DNA from: Psychrobacter aestuarii
GTDB lineage: Bacteria > Pseudomonadota > Gammaproteobacteria > Pseudomonadales > Moraxellaceae
Reading direction: 5' to 3'
Assembly (NCBI RefSeq): GCF_904846035.1
Contig: NZ_CAJGYT010000001.1
Span: 2,480,001 to 2,544,000, forward strand
Length of the DNA stretch: 64,000 bases
Both the position numbers and the translations under genes were made by a program. The notes beneath the pieces are model-generated. The model had not been told where the DNA came from. It saw only the letters and a list, made by a program, of their open reading frames with translations, and searched no databases. Below, in pieces: positions 27,873 through 38,789 of the stretch. Position 1 is the first letter of the stretch. Each line of letters opens with the position of its first letter.

Positions 27873-28799
27873 TTAAATATCAGAAGGCTTTTGTAATTGA
27901 CGGCTGTCAGCCTTAACCACCATAGTGTGCGCCAAGCGGTCATGAATACCGATATTCTTGTCATCTTTGCTGGCTAAGAAGTAATGCATGGCAATCACAG
28001 CAAAACCTAAAAAGCTGGTGAACGAGAACAAGATATTGTACAGCAAAAACAGCACAATGGTACGCATGATGACGCGCTTTGCAAAAGAAGGCAGGCGATG
28101 GGTGGTTTGATCCACCACGCGGATACCGGTAATCAATTTGCCCAGTGACTGCCCGCGCAAGGTGATGAACAGCAACTGAATGCCCAGCAGACCAAATACC
28201 ATGGCCTGTGACATCATCAATGTGCCTTGCGGTATGCTCTCAATTAAGCTGAGCGAATACTGATAGGCGGCATCAAGGTTTTGGACGTTTTGAAATTTGC
28301 TGTAATCTATGTCGAGCTTGGTCAACGCCATAATAAGCGGCAAGATAGACAGCAAGTACAATAAGCCGTTGAGGGCAGTGGCCAGTATCCGAGACATGAT
28401 GGGCGCGAGTATCACATCGCCGACAACCGTATCTTTTTCTGTTGCGGTTGCAGGTTTTGCTTTATTGAGCGATACAGAGTTGGGCTTTGAGGTGTTCGAG
28501 CTGCTGTTTTGGCTGCTTTCAGGTTTGCCATACAGTCTGTCTACCGAGGGATTACTGGTGGTGCCAGTATTGCTGGTTGGGTGCGTCGGCTGGACGGTCG
28601 GCGGTGTGGTGGGCGCATTATGTGCAGGCTGATAAAACGCCTGATTGCCCGTAACGTCACCAACACGTTGCCACGCAGAAAACCCTTCATGCCACATCAA
28701 ATCATCAAGCTTTACCTCACCTGATGCGAGCATGATATTGAGCTGATCCAGTGTGTATGGACCCGCTTGTACATTGTTTCGAGCAAGAAAAATTTGCAT
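27873..28799 (-). CDS. GYF_2 and RDD domain membrane protein
   Basis: 308 residues with three parts: an N-terminal GYF_2-type domain (NNVQAGPYTLDQLNIMLASGEV ... MWHEGFSAWQRV, about 7-50; shown here in parts), a Pro/Thr/Ser/Asn-rich linker (60-120), and an RDD domain (130-300) with membrane helices and the motifs SRILATALNGLLYLLSILP and GQSLGKLITGIRVVDQ. RDD proteins are membrane proteins of broadly unknown role, some linked to ion transport. Codirectional with ppsA but separated by a strong hairpin. Confidence 0.85.
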   Translation of the reverse strand: MQIFLARNNVQAGPYTLDQLNIMLASGEVKLDDLMWHEGFSAWQRVGDVTGNQAFYQPAHNAPTTPPTVQPTHPTSNTGTTSNPSVDRLYGKPESSQNSSSNTSKPNSVSLNKAKPATATEKDTVVGDVILAPIMSRILATALNGLLYLLSILPLIMALTKLDIDYSKFQNVQNLDAAYQYSLSLIESIPQGTLMMSQAMVFGLLGIQLLFITLRGQSLGKLITGIRVVDQTTHRLPSFAKRVIMRTIVLFLLYNILFSFTSFLGFAVIAMHYFLASKDDKNIGIHDRLAHTMVVKADSRQLQKPSDI

Positions 28800-28838
28800 A
28801 AAGGCCTACATGTTCAGTCATATCTTAGGTCATTAAAT

Positions 28839-28871
28839 GGGGTCTGTTTGTTAAGAAACAAGACAGACCCC
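28839..28871 (-). terminator. Strong hairpin after ppsA
   Basis: GGGGTCTGTTTGTT pairs with AACAAgACAGACCCC across a 4-base loop with one bulged G. The following minus-strand sequence is CCCCATTTAATG, with only a short T-run, so it may terminate partially or protect the ppsA mRNA end. Confidence 0.65.
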
Positions 28872-28898
28872 AATACCAAAGTGGCTTACTTATATGGC

Positions 28899-31283
28899 TT
28901 ATTTTTCGCCGTCACCAGCCAAGAAGAACCAAGTATCAAGTACAGAGTCAGGGTTTAGTGACACTGAAGTGATGCCTTGCTCCATGAGCCAGTATGCCAA
29001 ATCTGGGTGATCAGAAGGACCTTGACCACAGATACCAATGTATTTGCCTTGCTTGCGGCAAGCAGCAATCGCCATTGATAGCAGTTTCTTAACCGCAGGA
29101 TCACGCTCGTCAAACAGATGCGAGATGATGCCTGAGTCGCGGTCTAGACCTAGGGTCAGCTGCGTCAAATCGTTTGAGCCGATTGAGTAGCCATCGAAGT
29201 ACTCTAGGAAGTCTTCTGCCAATAGGGCGTTGGTTGGTAGCTCGCACATCATGATGATGCGCAGACCGTTTTCGCCACGTTTTAGACCATTTTTCTCAAG
29301 CAGTTCGATTACTTGACGGGCTTCGTCAGTGGTACGAACGAATGGAATCATAATCTCAACGTTGGTCAGACCCATCTCGTCACGAACGCGTTTTAAAGCT
29401 TTACACTCAAGCTCAAAGCAATCGCGGAAGTTTTCTGACACATAGCGGCTCGCACCACGGAAGCCCAACATTGGGTTTTCTTCTGATGGCTCGTACAATT
29501 TGCCGCCCAATAGGTTGGCGTATTCGTTTGACTTAAAGTCAGACATACGAACGATAACTGGCTGATCCATAAAGGCAACCGCTAGAGTTGAGATGCCTTC
29601 GACCAATTTGTCAACATAGAAGTCTACTGGTGAGGCGTAGCCTGCGATACGCTCACTGATGGCTTGTGACACTTCACGGGGTAGGCTATTCATGTTGAGT
29701 AGTGCTTTTGGATGCACACCAATCATACGGTTGATGATGAACTCAAGACGCGCAAGACCAACACCTTGGTTTGGCATTTGCGTGAATGAGAAAGCGCGGT
29801 CAGGGTTACCGACGTTCATCATGATTTTGAACGCAAGATCTGGCATAGACTCGATAGAGTTGGTCTGTACTTCAAAGTCGAGCTGGCTCTCATAAATAAA
29901 GCCTGTATCGCCTTCGGCACAAGATACGGTTACGTCTTGACCGTCGCTGAGCAGTTCGGTGGCGTTACCACAGCCAACGATAGCAGGAACGCCAAGTTCA
30001 CGTGCGATAATCGCTGCGTGACAAGTACGGCCACCACGGTTGGTGATGATGGCAGAAGCGCGCTTCATTACTGGTTCCCAATCTGGGTCAGTCATGTCTG
30101 ATACCAGTACGTCGCCTTCTTGTACTTTGTCCATCTCGTTTAGGTTGCTCACGATACGTACTTTACCTGCGCCGATACGCTGACCGATTGAACGACCTTC
30201 GCATAGAATCTTAGCGTTGCTGGTGTCGATGACGTAGCGTTCCATGATGTTGCTGTCTTGACGGCTTTTTACAGTCTCAGGACGTGCTTGAACGATGAAA
30301 ATCTCGCCAGTATCGCCGTCTTTTGCCCACTCGATGTCCATCGCGTGACCATAGTGCTTTTCGATGGTCATGGCTTGTTTGGCAAGTTCAGTCAGCTCTT
30401 CAGTCGATAGTGAGAACTGCATGCGGTCTTGCTTATCAACATCAACGGTTTTGACTGATTTGGCAGTGCTGCCTTCATCGCCATAGACCATTTTCTTATG
30501 CTTACTGCCTAGGTTACGACGGATAACCGCAGGTTTGTTGTCGCTAATCAGCTTTTTAGATAGGTAGAACTCATCAGGGTTCACCGCGCCTTGTACGACC
30601 ATCTCGCCTAGACCGTAGCTTGAGGTGATAAATACCACTTGGTCAAATCCACTTTCGGTGTCTAGCGTGAACATAACGCCCGCTGCGCCAGTTTCTGAGC
30701 GAACCATACGCTGAATACCCGCTGATAGGGCAACGCCTGCGTGCTCAAAACCTTTGTGGACACGATAAGAGATAGCGCGATCGTTGTATAAAGAAGAAAA
30801 GACTTCTTTAATCGCGATCAATACGTTGTCGATACCACGGATGTTTAGGTAAGTTTCTTGCTGACCTGCAAATGAGGCGTCTGGCAAATCTTCAGCAGTC
30901 GCTGATGAACGTACCGCAACCGCGATGTCTTCGCCACCACTCATTTCTTCAAAGGCTTGACGAACTTCTTGTTCCAAATCTTTTGGCAACTCTTGGTCGA
31001 TAATCCACTGACGGATTTTCTTACCTGTCGCTGTCAAGGCATTAACATCATCAACGTCTAAAGCTTTAAGCTCGCTGTTAATCTTGTCAAGCAGACCCGT
31101 TTCGGTCAAAAAGCGGTTAAACGCTTCAGCTGTGGTTGCAAAACCACCAGGAACGCTTACGCCCAAATCTGACAGATGGCTGATCATTTCACCCAGTGAG
31201 GCGTTTTTGCCGCCAACTCTGTCAATATCATTTTTTCCTAGCTTATCAAGATTGATTACAAGTGCTGTAGATTGCGCTGTCAT
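28899..31283 (-). CDS. ppsA: Phosphoenolpyruvate synthase
   Basis: Converts pyruvate and ATP to PEP, AMP and phosphate for gluconeogenesis. The 794-residue protein has the N-terminal ATP-binding domain ([12 protein letters not shown] and [19 protein letters not shown]), the central phosphohistidine domain with [15 protein letters not shown] (catalytic His422, equivalent to His421 in E. coli), and the C-terminal PEP/pyruvate barrel ([17 protein letters not shown] and [14 protein letters not shown]). Length is normal. ppsR, its regulator, is divergently encoded. GGAG precedes the ATG. Confidence 0.98.
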   Translation of the reverse strand: MTAQSTALVINLDKLGKNDIDRVGGKNASLGEMISHLSDLGVSVPGGFATTAEAFNRFLTETGLLDKINSELKALDVDDVNALTATGKKIRQWIIDQELPKDLEQEVRQAFEEMSGGEDIAVAVRSSATAEDLPDASFAGQQETYLNIRGIDNVLIAIKEVFSSLYNDRAISYRVHKGFEHAGVALSAGIQRMVRSETGAAGVMFTLDTESGFDQVVFITSSYGLGEMVVQGAVNPDEFYLSKKLISDNKPAVIRRNLGSKHKKMVYGDEGSTAKSVKTVDVDKQDRMQFSLSTEELTELAKQAMTIEKHYGHAMDIEWAKDGDTGEIFIVQARPETVKSRQDSNIMERYVIDTSNAKILCEGRSIGQRIGAGKVRIVSNLNEMDKVQEGDVLVSDMTDPDWEPVMKRASAIITNRGGRTCHAAIIARELGVPAIVGCGNATELLSDGQDVTVSCAEGDTGFIYESQLDFEVQTNSIESMPDLAFKIMMNVGNPDRAFSFTQMPNQGVGLARLEFIINRMIGVHPKALLNMNSLPREVSQAISERIAGYASPVDFYVDKLVEGISTLAVAFMDQPVIVRMSDFKSNEYANLLGGKLYEPSEENPMLGFRGASRYVSENFRDCFELECKALKRVRDEMGLTNVEIMIPFVRTTDEARQVIELLEKNGLKRGENGLRIIMMCELPTNALLAEDFLEYFDGYSIGSNDLTQLTLGLDRDSGIISHLFDERDPAVKKLLSMAIAACRKQGKYIGICGQGPSDHPDLAYWLMEQGITSVSLNPDSVLDTWFFLAGDGEK

Positions 31284-31910
31284 GATAACTCCGAAAAATA
31301 AGGTTATTTAGTAAGGATTATAACGCCAGATTATACCGTTATAATCAGACAATTTCGAGTAGTGAAACAAAAAACTTTTGAAAAAAAGCCATTTTTTTCG
31401 TGTTTTTTGCATCCGCCAAAGATTTGCACACAAAAAGTGCATCCAAGCAGGCACTTGTGACAGTGACTACTAAAGCAAGAAAATCGCATATTGGCTATCT
31501 ATCAAACACCAAAAAAGACTAGCATGAGTCTATGCAGCCTCTATGAACTGGATGTATGCTAAATGTATGTCCTAAGCAGGCACAGCAAGGTTGCTGCAAG
31601 CTATTTGTCAGACAAACATTGATTTCTATTCATTATCCAATATGCGTATAATGTCAAATCATGAGCACAGCATAAGCCTGATGGCAGATACCCGATGGCG
31701 CGCGCCAACAGAGGTAGTACGTAGGGTAGCCAGAGTATAGACTTGTGACCGTGCGGGGTGATGTTATGCATGATTAAAATAAGTACTAATATACATGATA
31801 TAGGCATCACTGACGGGACGTGTCATGGCGCGGTTACTTTTTATGGCGCTCCCAATCACCCTTTTATCTTTTATTCTTATACCCTTTACACTTATATATA
31901 GTAGGTTTTT
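31284..31910. other. Intergenic region between divergent ppsA and ppsR
   Basis: 627 bases. The ppsA-proximal end has three copies of a 9-base element overlapping -10-like sequences (separate entry). A T-rich/A-rich tract follows (about 31365-31410). Minor ORFs on both strands here lack ribosome-binding sites and family likeness. Confidence 0.55.
31316..31346. promoter_or_regulatory. Repeated 9-mer element in the ppsA promoter region
   Basis: GATTATAAC (31316-31324), GATTATACC (31329-31337) and the inverted GTTATAATC (31338-31346). The last two form a nearly perfect 18-base palindrome. Each copy contains ATTATA, which is TATAAT on the ppsA strand, so the repeats may be -10 boxes, an operator, or both. 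Confidence 0.5.
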
Positions 31911-32807
31911 ATGTACACCAACAGCTTATCAGGGCAAGACAAACCCACCATCCAAAATCGTCACGCCCTCAGCCTAGACAATTCACAAGCCATCAGAAGT
32001 GCGTTTTTTATCTCAGACGGCACGGCGATTACCGCAGAGACGCTTGGGCGCTCGATTTTGAGTCAGTTCGCCTCTGTGCCTTTTGAGACGCACGTCTTAC
32101 CATATGTCGATACGCTAGAGCGCGCACAAGATGCGGTGGAGCAAATCAATATGGCCTATCAGCGCGACGGTCTGTTGCCCTTGGTCTTTGATACCATCGT
32201 CAGCCCTGAGATTCGCGAAAAAATCAATTCAGCGGACAGCTGTAACTTGGATATGTATGAAGGCTTGATTGGGCGTATCGCTGAAGAGACCGGTATCGAG
32301 CCTGACGGGCATTCAGGACACGCGCATGACCATGTCGATTCTGAGACGTACAAAGCCCGTATCGATGCGGTGCATTTTGCGCTCGATAATGACGATGGCG
32401 CACGCACACGTCACTATAGTATGGCGGACATTATCTTGATTGGTGTATCGCGCTCAGGCAAAACCCCAACCTCCCTGTACTTGGCATTGCAGTTCGGTAT
32501 TCGCGCGGCGAACTATCCTTTGACCGAAGACGACTTGTACGACAACCAGCTACCAAAAGCGCTGCGTGAGCATAAAGACAAGTTGTTCGGTCTGATGATT
32601 GACACCGACCGCTTGGTACGTATCCGTAACGAGCGCCGTGCAGGCAGCCGTTATTCCAGCTATCAGCAGTGCCAACAAGAGCAGCGCGCGATTCAGGGCA
32701 TTTATATCTCGCAAGGCATTCCGAACCTCAACGTCTCAGAAATGTCAGTGGAAGAGATTGCAACACGCATACTACAGATGACGGGATTAAAACGTCGTAT
32801 CGGCTGA
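31911..32807 (+). CDS. ppsR: PEP synthase regulatory protein (PSRP)
   Basis: Bifunctional kinase/phosphorylase that inactivates and reactivates PEP synthase by ADP-dependent phosphorylation of a threonine and by phosphorolysis. The family (DUF299) motifs are present: SAFFISDGTAITAETLG near the N-terminus, the P-loop-like GVSRSGKTPTSLYLAL (residues about 179-194) and RNERRAGSRYSSYQQC. About 25 N-terminal residues precede the conserved core. The weak AGG before the ATG leaves the start open. Divergent pairing with ppsA fits the role. Confidence 0.93.
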   Translation: MYTNSLSGQDKPTIQNRHALSLDNSQAIRSAFFISDGTAITAETLGRSILSQFASVPFETHVLPYVDTLERAQDAVEQINMAYQRDGLLPLVFDTIVSPEIREKINSADSCNLDMYEGLIGRIAEETGIEPDGHSGHAHDHVDSETYKARIDAVHFALDNDDGARTRHYSMADIILIGVSRSGKTPTSLYLALQFGIRAANYPLTEDDLYDNQLPKALREHKDKLFGLMIDTDRLVRIRNERRAGSRYSSYQQCQQEQRAIQGIYISQGIPNLNVSEMSVEEIATRILQMTGLKRRIG

Positions 32808-33052
32808 TAAAGTAACCACAATTGCGCGGGGATGCTGCGCACACAATGAATAAATGAGCGGGCGTGCATGTTTGGATGGCAATAGTCTGTATTACATAAA
32901 TAAATGCTATCTATTTATTTATAAGAATACAGGTATGTACAATGTACCCTGATGTCGAGCAGGATATCGACACAGGAACGTGCCGAGCACGCACCGACGA
33001 TTGACGTACAGACAACTTTACTTGATGTACACAGAGCTAATAAGAGGACACG

Positions 33053-34702
33053 ATGGCTAACAAACGTAAAGGCGACACCACCAACGATACGGGTATGGAC
33101 ACCAAAACAGAAGTATCAAACAAGGACAGCGGTAGCGCACCGAACACCGCCCCAAACGACACCCAAGACAAAAGCACGCAAGAAAAAATAGAACAAACGC
33201 ATGAACAAGTCACGGATGACATCATGCACCATCCTGCCTTAGTCAGCCCGCTCGATGACAAACGCATCGAAATCAAATCCAACCTCACTCGTGACTCACA
33301 ACGCCTAAAAGCGGATGACCACCCTTACGAATATGACGTTGTCGTTTTGGGCGCAGGTCCTGCGGGCGAAGCGGCGGCTATGAAACTGTCAAAATCTGGC
33401 AAAAAAGTCGCGGTCATCGACCCGCGTGAGCAAGTCGGCGGTAACTGCACGCACGTGGGTACGATTCCGAGTAAAGCGCTGCGCCAATCGGTATTTAACC
33501 TGATTAACTATCGCCGTGACCCGATGTTCACGCAAGCGATGGACTATCACCAAGTCCCCTTGAACAAAGTGCTGGCAAACGCGCGCCATGTGATTCGCCG
33601 TCAGGTCAACACCCATACGCGTTTTTATGAGCGCAATCAGGTCGAAGTTATCCACGGCTGGGCAAGTTTTGTGGACGCGCACACCTTGCGTATTGAGCTG
33701 GATGACAACGTCTTTGAAGAGCTGACCTTTAATAAAGCCATCATTACCGTCGGTAGCCGTCCATATCGCCCTGAAATTCTTGACTTTGACCACCCACGCG
33801 TGTTTGATTCCGATAAAATCTTGCAAATGGATTATGCGGTCAAAAAAATCATCATCTATGGCGCAGGCGTGATTGGCTGTGAGTACGCTTCTATCTTTAC
33901 GGGTCTTGGCTACAAGGTCGATTTGATTAACAACAAAGACCAGCTGCTCAGCTACCTAGACAGTGAAATCAGTGATGCCATCGCCCATGACTTTAGACAG
34001 TTTGGGGTGTTAATCCGTAGTAATGAAGAGATTGACCATCTTGAAACCCACGATGACTACGTGATTTTGCACTTAAAAAGTGGCAAAAAAATCAAATCTG
34101 ATGCCATTCTGTGGTCAAATGGTCGCTCGGGCAATACCGAAGGGTTGAACCTAGAAGCCGTTGGTCTAAAAGCCAACAGCCGTGGTCAGCTCAAAGTAGA
34201 CGACACCTACCGTACGGACGTTGAGCACATTTATGCGGCAGGGGACGTGATTGGCTGGCCATCATTGGCATCTGCTGCCTATGACCAAGGACGCTGTGCA
34301 GCGGCATTCATGGTCGGCGACCGCGATGCTGAGCCTGTCTCTAGCGTACCGACAGGTATCTACACCATCCCTGAAATCTCGAGCATCGGTAAAACTGAGC
34401 AAGAGCTGACCGATGAGCAAGTGCCTTATGAAGTGGGACAAGCCTTCTTTAAACACTTGGCGCGCGCGCAAATCATCGGCGAGCGTAGTGGTGTCTTAAA
34501 GATTCTATTCCATCGTGAGACGCTAGAGATTCTTGGTATTCATTGCTATGGCAATCACGCCTCCGAGATTATTCATATCGGTCAGGTGGTCATGAAGTGC
34601 AACAATACCCTAGAGTATTTTGTAAACACCACCTTTAATTATCCGACGATGGCAGAAGCCTACCGCGTGGCAGCGCTCAATGGTCTGAACCGTATTTTTT
34701 AA
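33053..34702 (+). CDS. sthA: Soluble pyridine nucleotide transhydrogenase
   Basis: FAD enzyme that moves hydride between NADPH and NAD to balance the two pools. After about 90 disordered, charged residues the conserved core starts: [18 protein letters not shown] (FAD-binding), [17 protein letters not shown], a second Rossmann motif [14 protein letters not shown], and a dimerisation domain with [14 protein letters not shown]. The Thr in NCTHVGT replaces the second redox Cys of related disulphide reductases, as in SthA. Length is 549 against 466 in E. coli, all from the N-terminal extension. AAGAGGA before the ATG supports the long form. Confidence 0.94.
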   Translation: MANKRKGDTTNDTGMDTKTEVSNKDSGSAPNTAPNDTQDKSTQEKIEQTHEQVTDDIMHHPALVSPLDDKRIEIKSNLTRDSQRLKADDHPYEYDVVVLGAGPAGEAAAMKLSKSGKKVAVIDPREQVGGNCTHVGTIPSKALRQSVFNLINYRRDPMFTQAMDYHQVPLNKVLANARHVIRRQVNTHTRFYERNQVEVIHGWASFVDAHTLRIELDDNVFEELTFNKAIITVGSRPYRPEILDFDHPRVFDSDKILQMDYAVKKIIIYGAGVIGCEYASIFTGLGYKVDLINNKDQLLSYLDSEISDAIAHDFRQFGVLIRSNEEIDHLETHDDYVILHLKSGKKIKSDAILWSNGRSGNTEGLNLEAVGLKANSRGQLKVDDTYRTDVEHIYAAGDVIGWPSLASAAYDQGRCAAAFMVGDRDAEPVSSVPTGIYTIPEISSIGKTEQELTDEQVPYEVGQAFFKHLARAQIIGERSGVLKILFHRETLEILGIHCYGNHASEIIHIGQVVMKCNNTLEYFVNTTFNYPTMAEAYRVAALNGLNRIF

Positions 34703-34753
34703 ACGGTCAATTATGCCACCTAAAAAAGCGGCAGATAATAAGCAGAATAACGT

Positions 34754-34785
34754 AAAAAAGCGCCTATGTTGATGGGCGCTTTTTT
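34754..34785. terminator. Bidirectional rho-independent terminator
   Basis: AAAAAAGCGCC (34754-34764) pairs with GGCGCTTTTTT (34775-34785), between the convergent sthA and YihY-family genes. Confidence 0.9.
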
Positions 34786-34830
34786 TTGTGAGACATACAA
34801 TGATAGGTCGGTGATTATTAAGGCATGCGC

Positions 34831-35694
34831 CTAATACACGCGAACGGCTTGCGGCTTGGCTTTTTCGAGACCTTGGGAATTGAATATCGCACCAAAAGCA
34901 ATGATGAACGCGGAGTAATATAGCCACAACATAATGACCACCGCTGCTGAAAGCGCTCCGAATTCAGCGCTATAGTTATTGAAGTTTTGTACGTATATCG
35001 AAAACAGCACAGACAACACAATCCAAAGCACACTCGCTAAAATCGTTCCGGGTATCAGTTTTTTGAGCGCGATGGGCTTGCGGTTGGGTGACAAGCGGTA
35101 TAAGCCCAAAAAGCTTGCGAAGATGATGGCTGCCAGTACAGGCCATCGGCTCCATAGGGCGATGGTTTCGCCTATTTTTGGAAAAGGGAAAAAGCTGGCA
35201 GCGACGGGTATGATAGCGATAGAAGAAATGGCAATAATCAAGACGATGACCGCACCAAAGGTCAAGACAAGCGCACGCAGTTTGCCTGAGATAAAGCCGC
35301 GTTCTTTATTGATATGAAAGGCAAGATTAATTAGGGTCATCAAAGATTTCATGCCCTTAGAGCCAGCATAGAGTGCCAGTAGGCTCGATACAATCAGGCT
35401 AAGCGTCAATGTGGATTTGGTATTAGAAGCCAGCTCACTTAATCGTGAGTTGAGTACCTCATACACCGTTTCGGGTATAAAAGCACGCAGTAGGGCAACC
35501 TGCTCTTGCATTTCAGCAGGTGAAAACACCAGACCATAAATCAGTACAAACACTGCCATGGCTGGAAAAATAGATAAAAAACCAAAAAAGCCAACGCTTG
35601 CGCAATGGGCCCAAATGTTAGAGGTATTGGCAATACGCCACGTTTCTAGTAAAGGCTTTAATAAACGTGTCGGTTTGGAAATTATTGTTTTCAT
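34831..35694 (-). CDS. YihY/BrkB-family inner membrane protein
   Basis: A 287-residue protein with about six membrane helices. Recognised by the N-terminal WAHCASVGFFGFLSIFPAMAVFVLIYGLV, the central SLLALYAGSKGMKSLMTLINLAFHI and the C-terminal AVVIMLWLYYSAFIIAFGAIFN. Proteins of this family were once annotated as ribonuclease BN or virulence factor BrkB; both labels are doubtful and function is unknown. I prefer ATG at 35694; the frame is open to 35748, but those residues are not family-like and neither start has a strong ribosome-binding site. Confidence 0.85.
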   Translation of the reverse strand: MKTIISKPTRLLKPLLETWRIANTSNIWAHCASVGFFGFLSIFPAMAVFVLIYGLVFSPAEMQEQVALLRAFIPETVYEVLNSRLSELASNTKSTLTLSLIVSSLLALYAGSKGMKSLMTLINLAFHINKERGFISGKLRALVLTFGAVIVLIIAISSIAIIPVAASFFPFPKIGETIALWSRWPVLAAIIFASFLGLYRLSPNRKPIALKKLIPGTILASVLWIVLSVLFSIYVQNFNNYSAEFGALSAAVVIMLWLYYSAFIIAFGAIFNSQGLEKAKPQAVRVY

Positions 35695-36130
35695 AAAACA
35701 GTTATTCATTATAGGGTTGGTAGTATTATGATGAGGGTAGTGCCACAATCTTTATCGGAAGCTAACAGCGAATCTTACAAGGCTTATATCAATTATCGTT
35801 CGCAATTTATCACATCAAATGACTGAATATTGAAGGGTTCTCGAACCAAAAGGTATTCAATTAAAATGCAAAGACCGTAGCATTGACAGTGGTGATATAT
35901 TGAAGAGTGCACCCTGTAGCGCTACAATCACGACGGGTCAATGCCTAGCACTTTATTATTGTAGATTCAATGTGGACACGATGTGTTAGTAATATTGTTA
36001 TTGGCATACCCTTGGCGCTTGATTGTATGGCTTAACCGCTCATGTTCAACGGGCGTGTAGTTCCAGTCTCATCATTGAGACGTTAGCTTCGATATCATCA
36101 ATAACATAGAATACGTAAAAGGTGCGCACC
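35695..36130. other. Intergenic region upstream of glpK
   Basis: 436 bases between the divergent YihY-family gene and glpK, AT-rich near the left end. It must hold both promoters. I see no ORF and no confident promoter or GlpR-like operator. Confidence 0.5.
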
Positions 36131-37693
36131 ATGTCAGGATATATTCTCGCCTTAGACCAAGGCACCACCTCGAGCCGCGCCATCTTGTACGATGCGCATA
36201 TGCGACCTGTGAAAATGACGCAGCGCGCAACCCACCTGCATACCCCGCAAGCAGGCTACGTGGAGCAAGACGCCAAAGAAATCTGGCAAACACAAATCAG
36301 CTGCGCGCACGACGTCATCAACCAAGCAGGACTGCTGGCGACTGACATCTCAAGCATCGCCATCACCAACCAGCGCGAATCCATCGTGATATGGGACAAA
36401 CAAACGGGCAAACCACTGGCACCTGCGATTATCTGGCAAGACCGCCGTACCGAAGCGGCATGCAAAAAGATGGCAGCGGATGACAGCATTGAGGACGTTC
36501 AGCGCATTACAGGATTGCGCCTCGACCCGTATTTTAGCGCCAGTAAAATCGCATGGCTGCTGCGCAATCATCCCAACATCAAGGCGCGCGCTGCCAAAGG
36601 TCATATCGCGGTCGGTACCATTGACAGCTGGCTTATCCATCAGCTGACGGGCGGCGCGCATGTGATGGACATCACCAATGCGTCTCGCACCTTATTGTTT
36701 GATATTAATCAATTGACTTGGTCGGACGCATTGTGTGCGCGCTTTGATATCCCGATGTCTATGCTCCCTGAAGTATTGCCCTCAGATGGTGATTTTGGTA
36801 AAACCAAAAAAGGTCTGTTTTCAAAACAAATCCCTATTCATGCAGTACTTGGTGACCAGCAGGCTGCCCTGTTGGGTCAAGGCTGCTTGGAGGCGGGTAT
36901 GGCAAAAAACACCTATGGTACAGGGTGCTTTATGCTGATGAATATCGGCAATGTGCCGAAGCTGAGCGAGCATCGCCTATTAACCACCATTGCCTGGCAA
37001 AAGCAGCCAAGCACCGCAAGCGAGCGCTCTTCACTTGAGCAGCTGATGCAGACAGGCAAGCGCATGCTGCACGCCAACAAACCTAAACGCGAGGTCACCT
37101 ATGCCTTAGAGGGTAGCGTGTTTATGGCAGGGGCAGTGGTGCAGTGGCTACGTGACAATCTGGGTCTGGTCAAAGAAAGCTGCGATATCGAAGCCTTGGC
37201 AAATGAAGTCGACAGCAGCGAGTCGGTTGTGCTGTTGCCTGCTTTTACAGGACTTGGCGCACCGCATTGGCGCTCGGATGTGAGTGCCAGTATCAGCGGC
37301 ATGACCCGTGGCACAACCCGCGCCCACATTGCCCGTGCCGCGCTTGAGTCCATCGCTTACCAAACCTATGATGTGCTGGTCGCCATGCAAAAAGACAGCC
37401 CACACGCATTGACCGAGCTGCGCGTTGATGGCGGCGCAGCGAATAACAATCTGCTCATGCAGTTCCAAGCTGACCTATTGGGCGTGCCCGTACTGCGCCC
37501 CAAAGACATCGAAATTACCGCACGCGGCGCAGCGCTATTGGCAGGATTAAAGACGGGGCTTTATGATGAGCGTATCATGCGCGACTCGTGGCAAGTGGAG
37601 CGTACTTTTGAGCCAAATATGAGCGATGACGTGCGTGACGCCCACGTGGACAAATGGCAACGCGCCATCGACTGTGCCTTACATACCATTTAA
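36131..37693 (+). CDS. glpK: Glycerol kinase
   Basis: Phosphorylates glycerol to glycerol-3-phosphate. The 520-residue protein shows the FGGY-kinase signatures: LALDQGTTSSRAILYD at the N-terminus, the glycerol-site residues in TNQRESIVIWDKQTGKPLAPAIIWQDRR, FIIDSWL-like GTIDSWLIHQLTGG, NTYGTGCFMLMNIG, and LRVDGGAANNNLLMQ. The ATG at 36131 follows AAAAGGTG; an in-frame GTG at 36122 is too close to that site. No glpF or glpD is adjacent, so glycerol uptake and oxidation must be encoded elsewhere. Confidence 0.96.
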   Translation: MSGYILALDQGTTSSRAILYDAHMRPVKMTQRATHLHTPQAGYVEQDAKEIWQTQISCAHDVINQAGLLATDISSIAITNQRESIVIWDKQTGKPLAPAIIWQDRRTEAACKKMAADDSIEDVQRITGLRLDPYFSASKIAWLLRNHPNIKARAAKGHIAVGTIDSWLIHQLTGGAHVMDITNASRTLLFDINQLTWSDALCARFDIPMSMLPEVLPSDGDFGKTKKGLFSKQIPIHAVLGDQQAALLGQGCLEAGMAKNTYGTGCFMLMNIGNVPKLSEHRLLTTIAWQKQPSTASERSSLEQLMQTGKRMLHANKPKREVTYALEGSVFMAGAVVQWLRDNLGLVKESCDIEALANEVDSSESVVLLPAFTGLGAPHWRSDVSASISGMTRGTTRAHIARAALESIAYQTYDVLVAMQKDSPHALTELRVDGGAANNNLLMQFQADLLGVPVLRPKDIEITARGAALLAGLKTGLYDERIMRDSWQVERTFEPNMSDDVRDAHVDKWQRAIDCALHTI

Positions 37694-37894
37694 CACCGAC
37701 ATACCAGAGCGTAGGGTTTGTGCAGGTCTCATAAGTATGGATACACGCTGTAACGCAAGGTCATCGGGATACTGACAGAACTTACAGAACCAGTGTGGCG
37801 GTTGTAGAAATATTTACCATATACTTTAGCCGTAGTAGACAGAAGTACTAAGACAACAATAACCATTTATTATAACGATTTTAAGGACAGTATC

Positions 37895-38410
37895 ATGAGC
37901 AAGTATGACGATATCGACCGTGACGAAGTAAAACACATGTCAAAAGAGACAAAAGAAGACCTAAACGCGGATATGATTACTGGTGAGCCAGGCTCGCATC
38001 CTGTAGGTACGGGCATCGGCGGCGTCGGCGGTGCAGCTGCAGGCGCAGCGATTGGTTCTGTAGCAGGTCCACTCGGCACGCTTATCGGCGGTGCAATTGG
38101 TGCTGTTGTTGGTGGTGGCGCAGGTCATGCCGCAGCAGAAGCCATGGACCCAACGCACGAAGAAGCCTACTGGCGCGCTGAGCATGCCAACACCAGCTAC
38201 TATAAAGACGGTCACGACTTTGACCGCGATTACCACCCAGCCTATGCAGTTGGCTACGCCAATCGTCCGCATTATCCAGAAGACGCACGTTTTGAAGACC
38301 ATGAAAATGATTTAGAGCGTTCGTGGCAAGAAGTGAAAGGCGAATCGCGTCTGGCGTGGGAAGATGCCCGTTTGGCCTCGCGTGACGCATGGAACCGTGT
38401 TAGCCGTTAA
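37895..38410 (+). CDS. Glycine-zipper protein, unknown function
   Basis: A 171-residue protein with no signal peptide. Residues 1-35 are charged; 38-82 form a Gly/Ala-rich zipper (GIGGVGGAAAGAAIGSVAG, then GGAIGAVVGGGAGHAAAEA), probably a membrane-associating hairpin; 85-135 are rich in His, Tyr and Asp; the C-terminus repeats Trp-Asp/Ala-Arg units (LERSWQEVKGESRLAWEDARLASRDAWNRV, given as one family pattern of W every 12 to 13 residues, helical). Such proteins are usually stress-related. AAGGAC precedes the ATG. Confidence 0.75.
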   Translation: MSKYDDIDRDEVKHMSKETKEDLNADMITGEPGSHPVGTGIGGVGGAAAGAAIGSVAGPLGTLIGGAIGAVVGGGAGHAAAEAMDPTHEEAYWRAEHANTSYYKDGHDFDRDYHPAYAVGYANRPHYPEDARFEDHENDLERSWQEVKGESRLAWEDARLASRDAWNRVSR

Positions 38411-38789
38411 TATCCCTTATTGTGAATACTGTAAATGATAGCAGTGTTATGAATAATGGGTAATAAAGGCAAATAGATGATAAGTTAAAGTATCCATGTG
38501 TTTTATCTGTAATAGGTAAATAGCCTCTTAAAAATGATAAAATAAATAATACAAACTATTGTCTATTAAAATAACGGAACAGCCAAATTATGCTATATTA
38601 AAGCTTCCAAAAGATGATTTTGGGAGCTTTTTTAATGCGATTTTTTTATAACGACTTGAAATGCGTATAAGCAAAACGCAAATAATTTCGTATGGTGACC
38701 ATATATCCTATAAATCATAACGCCTGTCATATTGAATGTATAAACCTAAACCCAATACAAAATATAATGAACAATAATAATGAGTGTTT
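38411..38789. other. AT-rich intergenic region with an isolated terminator
   Basis: 379 bases, strongly AT-rich. A rho-independent terminator lies at 38601-38633, about 190 bases after the glycine-zipper stop, which leaves room for a long 3' UTR or a small RNA. No ORF seen. Confidence 0.55.
38601..38633 (+). terminator. Isolated rho-independent terminator
   Basis: AGCTTCCAAAA pairs with TTTTGGGAGCT around a 5-base loop (one G-T pair) and is followed by TTTTTT. Confidence 0.8.
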
